A stretch of 64,000 nucleotides of DNA, taken from contig CBDCVA010000002.1 in NCBI GenBank assembly GCA_965222935.1, positions 620,001-684,000 of the forward strand, in the 5' to 3' direction. Both the position numbers and the translations under genes were made by a program. Source of the DNA: CBDCVA01 sp965222935 [NCBI: Candidatus Latescibacterota bacterium]. GTDB taxonomy: Bacteria; Latescibacterota; CBDCVA01. This document shows positions 60,560 to 64,000 of this stretch, one piece after another (the stretch's first letter is position 1; every line of letters begins with the position of its first letter). The notes under the pieces are model-generated. The model saw only the letters and a program-made list of their open reading frames with translations. It did not search any database and had not been told where the DNA came from.

Positions 60560-61501
60560 TCACCGCCCGGGGGCGCCCGGCCTGAATAATTGCTTCACGG
60601 TCGCCCATGCCGTTGTCTCGACCGGTTGAGGCAGAGATAGCGTCTCGGTCAGGATGTAGTCCCCCCATCGTCCATCGTCGCTCCCGACGCCGTAGAGTTG
60701 CCACTGGCCGCCGAAGTCGAACTGACCGCCGTCGGAGTCGGAGTGAATGAGGGAAAAGCCTACGCGAACCCCGGCCCTGGGGAAGAACGCGGGATCGGTG
60801 AGGTTGAACGTATCGGTGAAAGGTACGAGAGCTTCAATGACGTAACTCCGCTGGTCGTCGGGGTCGAATCGAACGGCGACCGCTGCCGATCTCGAAAGCG
60901 TAAGTTCCTGCGCTCCAGAGCTCTCACCGAGGCGCCACCAGACGCTGCCAGACCGCCCGCTGGGATCCGCCACGAAGACGAAAATGTGGTCGCCGTCCCG
61001 ATAACGGTTACCGTCACCGTCGTGGCGCGAATCAAACGCGAAGGCGACCGAATCGCGCTGCTGCCATTCCGCTGGGCTGCCCGACGGGCTGCTGATGTCG
61101 TGTACGTTGTCGACAGCCCGAACACCGAAGAACATGCCGATGGCGTGCCACGCCAGGAAGTATTCGGCCGAAAGATCCTCGGCGGTGAAGGGTGTGCCCG
61201 GCGGTTCTCCGCCGCTGTCCAGGAGAGTCGATGACGAGGTAGTATAGGCCTGAGCCTGCACGCGCGCCAGATCCCAGGTGCCATCCGTCCAGGCAAAGTC
61301 CTCCCACTCGGAGAGATCGCCATCGATGAGCACAGTCTCTAAGAGCTCGGGTACGTCGATCTCCGGACCCAGGTGAGCGTCACCGCCTCGCGGAAGCAGT
61401 ACAAGAACAGTGGCCATGGCAATCCCGCACAGGCGTTGCAGCTTCGCGGCACGCGACGCAAGATAGCTCCAATCCCGACCCCCGACGGCGGCACCAACCA
61501 T
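60560..61501 (-). CDS. Secreted protein with a CBM9/DOMON-like sugar-binding domain
   Basis: About 313 residues from ATG 61501; ATG 61417 is another option and would put the signal peptide right at the start (MATVLVLLPRGGDAHLG). The mature part reads VLIDGDLSEWEDFAWTDGTWD, a typical CBM9-like opening, then YFLAWHAIGMFFGVRAVDN, RDSVAFAFDSRHDGDGNRY and RSYVIEALVPFTDTFNL, the strands of a carbohydrate-binding module family 9-like fold. Such domains bind glycans or haem in secreted proteins. It diverges from the plus-strand gene at 61.5 kb and probably begins the leftward tilS-ftsH unit. Confidence 0.72.
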   Translation of the reverse strand: MVGAAVGGRDWSYLASRAAKLQRLCGIAMATVLVLLPRGGDAHLGPEIDVPELLETVLIDGDLSEWEDFAWTDGTWDLARVQAQAYTTSSSTLLDSGGEPPGTPFTAEDLSAEYFLAWHAIGMFFGVRAVDNVHDISSPSGSPAEWQQRDSVAFAFDSRHDGDGNRYRDGDHIFVFVADPSGRSGSVWWRLGESSGAQELTLSRSAAVAVRFDPDDQRSYVIEALVPFTDTFNLTDPAFFPRAGVRVGFSLIHSDSDGGQFDFGGQWQLYGVGSDDGRWGDYILTETLSLPQPVETTAWATVKQLFRPGAPGR

Positions 61502-61541
61502 CGCGTCGCCCCCGGAACCTTCCCTTCGAGCCGGTCGTCCA

Positions 61542-63701
61542 ATGGGCGCACACCGCGCCAGCTTCGACGACCCCATGGCACCTTCACGCACCGCTCACCT
61601 TCCTTTCCGACTCCGGTTCACTCTTCCGGTGTTGGGGGCCGCTCTCTACATGCTTCTGGTTGCGGCGATCTATCTCGGCTTTCACCCCCGCTTCGCACCC
61701 AGTCTAAGCGCGCTCCTCGCCGTGCCGTGGGTCGTGACCCTGCGCGCGCTCGGAACGGTTGTGCTCCTTTGGCTCGCAGCCACCGCTTACGGAGCACCCA
61801 TCGTCTCCCGCCTCTGGAGCGGTGCTTCCGATCCCCTAGCGACCCTGCTCACAAGCGCCGCCGTCGGCTTCGGAGCACTGGCCTATGGTACCTTTTTTGT
61901 GGGGATTGCGCACTGGCTCATTCCAGAGGCCGCATTCGCCCTGATACTCGCGCCGCTGGCTTTGTGGCACCGCCACCTGTGGAGAACGCTGCGCGCCGTG
62001 TGGGCAAGCGCACCCGAGCCGCATACCAGGCGTCAACCTTCGGCAAGCCCCGATTTCGGCGAACTCGGTCGTACCATCGGGCCCCTAGCGAAAGCTGCGC
62101 TCATCGGCATCGTCGCGTACGCGCTGTGGCGAAGCTTCGTGGCCGCTCTCGTGCTACCGATCGAGTTCGACGCTCTCATGTATCACCTCGGAGTCCCCCA
62201 AAAGTTCATCGAAGCGCGCGCGGTGGTCTTCCTGCCCGATGTCCAGGGGGCCAATCTGCGTCTCAACGTGGACATGCTGTACGTCGTGGCGATGCTTCTC
62301 GATGGCGTGATGGCGGCGAAGCTGCTCAACTGGTCGCTCGGCGTTGCGCTGGGCGCGACGGTGTGGGCCCTGGGGCGGACACACTTCGGCAGAGACGTGG
62401 CGCTCCTGGCAGCCGCGCTCTACGCGACGATGCCCATCATCGCGGACGAGCTGGCCGTTCGTGTCCACGCTGATCTGGGCGTTGCCTGGTTCGTGACTCT
62501 GGCGGTGCTCGTCTTCCTGGGGTGGCAGAGGGCCATGACGCAGGCCGAACCCGGGGGTTCGGCGCGCGGCGTGTTGGCGCTCACGGCGATCCTGTTCGGG
62601 ATCGCGGTCGGCTCCAAGCTCAATGGGTGGGTCTGGCTGGGCGGGGCCACGCTGGCGGTTGCCGCTGTATCCTGGCGACTCAGAGGGCCCGCTGCTGCGC
62701 TGCGCCAGGCGGCCGCGCTGTTCGTGCTGGCGGCGGTCTTCGATCTGCCGTGGCTCGTGCGTAACCTGATCAACATCGGCACACCGTTCGATTTTTTCCT
62801 CACCTCCATCTTCGGCCAAGGAACTTATTACACCGACCACGATCTCAAGCGCTTTGGGCTTGCGGCTGCTTTACAGGGTGAGGACTCATGGATCAAGGTG
62901 CTCCGCTTCCCCTGGGACGTGACCATGAACGCCCTCACCATGTACCGAGCTAAAGCACCACTGGGGCCCGCTCCGCTGGCGCTTCTACCCGTTCTGGCCG
63001 TCGTCTGGTGGCTCAGGCGGACCGCCTCGGGTCGTGCACCTGTGGCGCTATTGTGGATACTCGGCTTCGTAGTTTTCTATGTACCTTTCTGGCTCGTGCA
63101 GTCACCGGGGCTGCGCTACCTCATCGGCTATGGCCTCTTGGCCCTGGGAGGCGCCTATGCCGTCGTGGCCGTGGCACGCGCCGCGCCGCGCGCTATCTCC
63201 TGGGTTCCCTATCTGGGTGCGGCAGGCGTGCTGATCGCCTCGCTTCTGACCTGGAAGCCCCTCGACGCGCGGGCGACGCTCGGTGCCCGTAATCCCGACG
63301 CCTTTTACCGTTTTCGCCGGTTCCCCGGCGACGGCTATCTCCAGACCTACGAGGTTTGGAAGCTCATCGACATCCATCTACCGTCGGACGCCGTCGTCTA
63401 CCACCATCTTGACGAGGCGATGACCCTCTTCCGGACGCGCAAGACCATAGGGGGCAACTTTGGGCCGCGGGGCAAATCGCTTCACCTGATCGATCCGGCG
63501 CTTGAGGACTACCGGTCGGGGGAGGAGATCCTTCGTAACCTGCGTCGGCTGGGCGCCACGCATCTCCTGATCAACGCAAACCGCGCCTACAGACTCAAGC
63601 GCCCGGTGCCCGACGACTCCTACTGGCGCGACAACGTACGCGTGCTCTATGCGGACCGAGGGGTCATGCTCTACGATCTTTGGCCCGACGGGCGCCCGTG
63701 A
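61542..63701 (+). CDS. Polytopic membrane protein, GT-C glycosyltransferase-like
   Basis: 719 residues (708 if ATG 61575 is used). About 12-13 membrane spans fill residues 25-560; between spans 1-5 there is a short acidic loop with PIEFDALMYHLGVPQKFIEA at about 207-226 that resembles the first-loop Asp motif of GT-C enzymes such as PMT and ArnT families (DExxYH-like). A C-terminal soluble part of about 140 residues follows (SDAVVYHHLDEAMTLFRTRKTIGG). It would transfer sugars from polyprenyl carriers to an envelope substrate. This is a fold-level assignment; no family is certain. It is the first gene on the plus strand. Confidence 0.6.
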   Translation: MGAHRASFDDPMAPSRTAHLPFRLRFTLPVLGAALYMLLVAAIYLGFHPRFAPSLSALLAVPWVVTLRALGTVVLLWLAATAYGAPIVSRLWSGASDPLATLLTSAAVGFGALAYGTFFVGIAHWLIPEAAFALILAPLALWHRHLWRTLRAVWASAPEPHTRRQPSASPDFGELGRTIGPLAKAALIGIVAYALWRSFVAALVLPIEFDALMYHLGVPQKFIEARAVVFLPDVQGANLRLNVDMLYVVAMLLDGVMAAKLLNWSLGVALGATVWALGRTHFGRDVALLAAALYATMPIIADELAVRVHADLGVAWFVTLAVLVFLGWQRAMTQAEPGGSARGVLALTAILFGIAVGSKLNGWVWLGGATLAVAAVSWRLRGPAAALRQAAALFVLAAVFDLPWLVRNLINIGTPFDFFLTSIFGQGTYYTDHDLKRFGLAAALQGEDSWIKVLRFPWDVTMNALTMYRAKAPLGPAPLALLPVLAVVWWLRRTASGRAPVALLWILGFVVFYVPFWLVQSPGLRYLIGYGLLALGGAYAVVAVARAAPRAISWVPYLGAAGVLIASLLTWKPLDARATLGARNPDAFYRFRRFPGDGYLQTYEVWKLIDIHLPSDAVVYHHLDEAMTLFRTRKTIGGNFGPRGKSLHLIDPALEDYRSGEEILRNLRRLGATHLLINANRAYRLKRPVPDDSYWRDNVRVLYADRGVMLYDLWPDGRP

Positions 63702-64000
63702 GCGCTGAGCGTATGGACACCGCGCGCCCTCCCACTGGAGGCGCTTGGCGGCTCGTGCAGCGGCTTGGTCCGCTATCGCTGTTCGTCGGTTTCCTCGCAT
63801 GGGCCGGGTGGTACCTCTGGACACATGTGGACCAGCTCCGGGACCTGAGCCTCCTCAGCACCCAGGATGCCGCCGTGGTCCTCGGTCTGAACATCCTGAG
63901 CACAGTGATCGAGGGCGTCCTGCTTCGCCTGGTCGTCAGAGCCTATGGGATCAAACTGAGCTTCGGCGAATCGGCGGCGCTTTTTTTCGTCTCCAGGCTC
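63698..64000 (+). CDS. Membrane protein, flippase-like (LPG synthase TM region), N-terminal part
   Basis: 101 codons are present, from GTG 63698, which overlaps the previous stop as GTGA; the ATG at 63713 is another start. The sequence has two hydrophobic helices (LGPLSLFVGFLAWAGWYLW and AAVVLGLNILSTVIEGVLL) and AYGIKLSFGESAALFFVSRL, the pattern of the lysylphosphatidylglycerol synthetase/UPF0104 membrane domain, where a conserved segment near the second or third helix aligns with SxxxA. Such proteins flip or modify lipid-linked glycans. It continues past the right edge, so the assignment is tentative. Confidence 0.5.
   Translation, partial: MSAERMDTARPPTGGAWRLVQRLGPLSLFVGFLAWAGWYLWTHVDQLRDLSLLSTQDAAVVLGLNILSTVIEGVLLRLVVRAYGIKLSFGESAALFFVSRL

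Overview
The window is a GC-rich, gene-dense bacterial chromosome segment. It reads almost entirely on the minus strand: every recognised gene from base 1 to about 61.5 kb points left, and only the last 2.4 kb is on the plus strand. I see no insertion sequence, prophage, CRISPR array or rRNA gene. The cell looks diderm (Gram-negative type): there is an LptE-like lipoprotein, a TolC-type channel, three lipobox signal peptides and outer-membrane beta-barrels. Gene order (rpoBC fused to the str and S10 operons, a complete fab cluster, ftsH-folP-cdaA) and the unusual surface proteins suggest a poorly cultured phylum, perhaps of the FCB group (Gemmatimonadota, Eisenbacteria or Latescibacterota type). 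That placement is a low-confidence inference.

Layout, read in the direction of transcription from right to left. (1) 54.4-61.5 kb: a secreted CBM9-like protein, then tilS, ftsH, folP, cdaA (c-di-AMP synthase with an altered DGA motif) and ispE. (2) 48.0-54.4 kb: tRNA-Gln, rplY, pth, a K+-dependent type membrane pyrophosphatase, rpsF-rpsR-DUF2232-rplI, and a DUF151 bifunctional nuclease with its own promoter and terminator. (3) 44.4-48.0 kb: a TPR/periplasmic-binding fusion protein and an outer-membrane barrel gene cut by one in-frame TGA. (4) 36.2-44.3 kb: sucCD, DUF177-rpmF, fabH-fabD-fabG-acpP-fabF and rnc. (5) 21.4-36.2 kb: lipM-like octanoyltransferase, pgi, a complete oligopeptide ABC importer, a giant secreted protein that joins a zinc metallopeptidase, a PD40 propeller and a beta-barrel, a lipoprotein with a collagen-like stretch, tolC and lptE. 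(6) 20.7-21.4 kb: four tRNAs, rpmG and tRNA-Trp, in the same tRNA order as the E. coli tufB region. (7) 1-20.7 kb: secE-nusG-rplKAJL-rpoBC-rpsL-rpsG-fusA-tuf-rpsJ-rplC-D-W-B-rpsS-rplV-rpsC-rplP-rpmC-rpsQ-rplN, a continuous translation/transcription superoperon that runs off the left edge.

Five good sigma-70-type promoters share a TTGAC(A/G) -35 box and a 17-18 nt spacer. They precede the first tRNA, rpsL, sucC, tRNA-Gln and the DUF151 gene. Two rho-independent terminators are clear.

The most interesting items are: the metallopeptidase-propeller-barrel protein lying directly behind a peptide importer, which looks like a surface proteolysis and uptake unit; the in-frame TGA in the barrel gene; the DLA variant in CdaA; the arginine next to the catalytic histidine of EF-Tu; and the lysine-rich N-terminal extension of bL12. 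On the plus strand at the right edge a polytopic GT-C-like membrane protein is coupled to the start of a flippase-like membrane protein, probably the beginning of an envelope-glycan locus.
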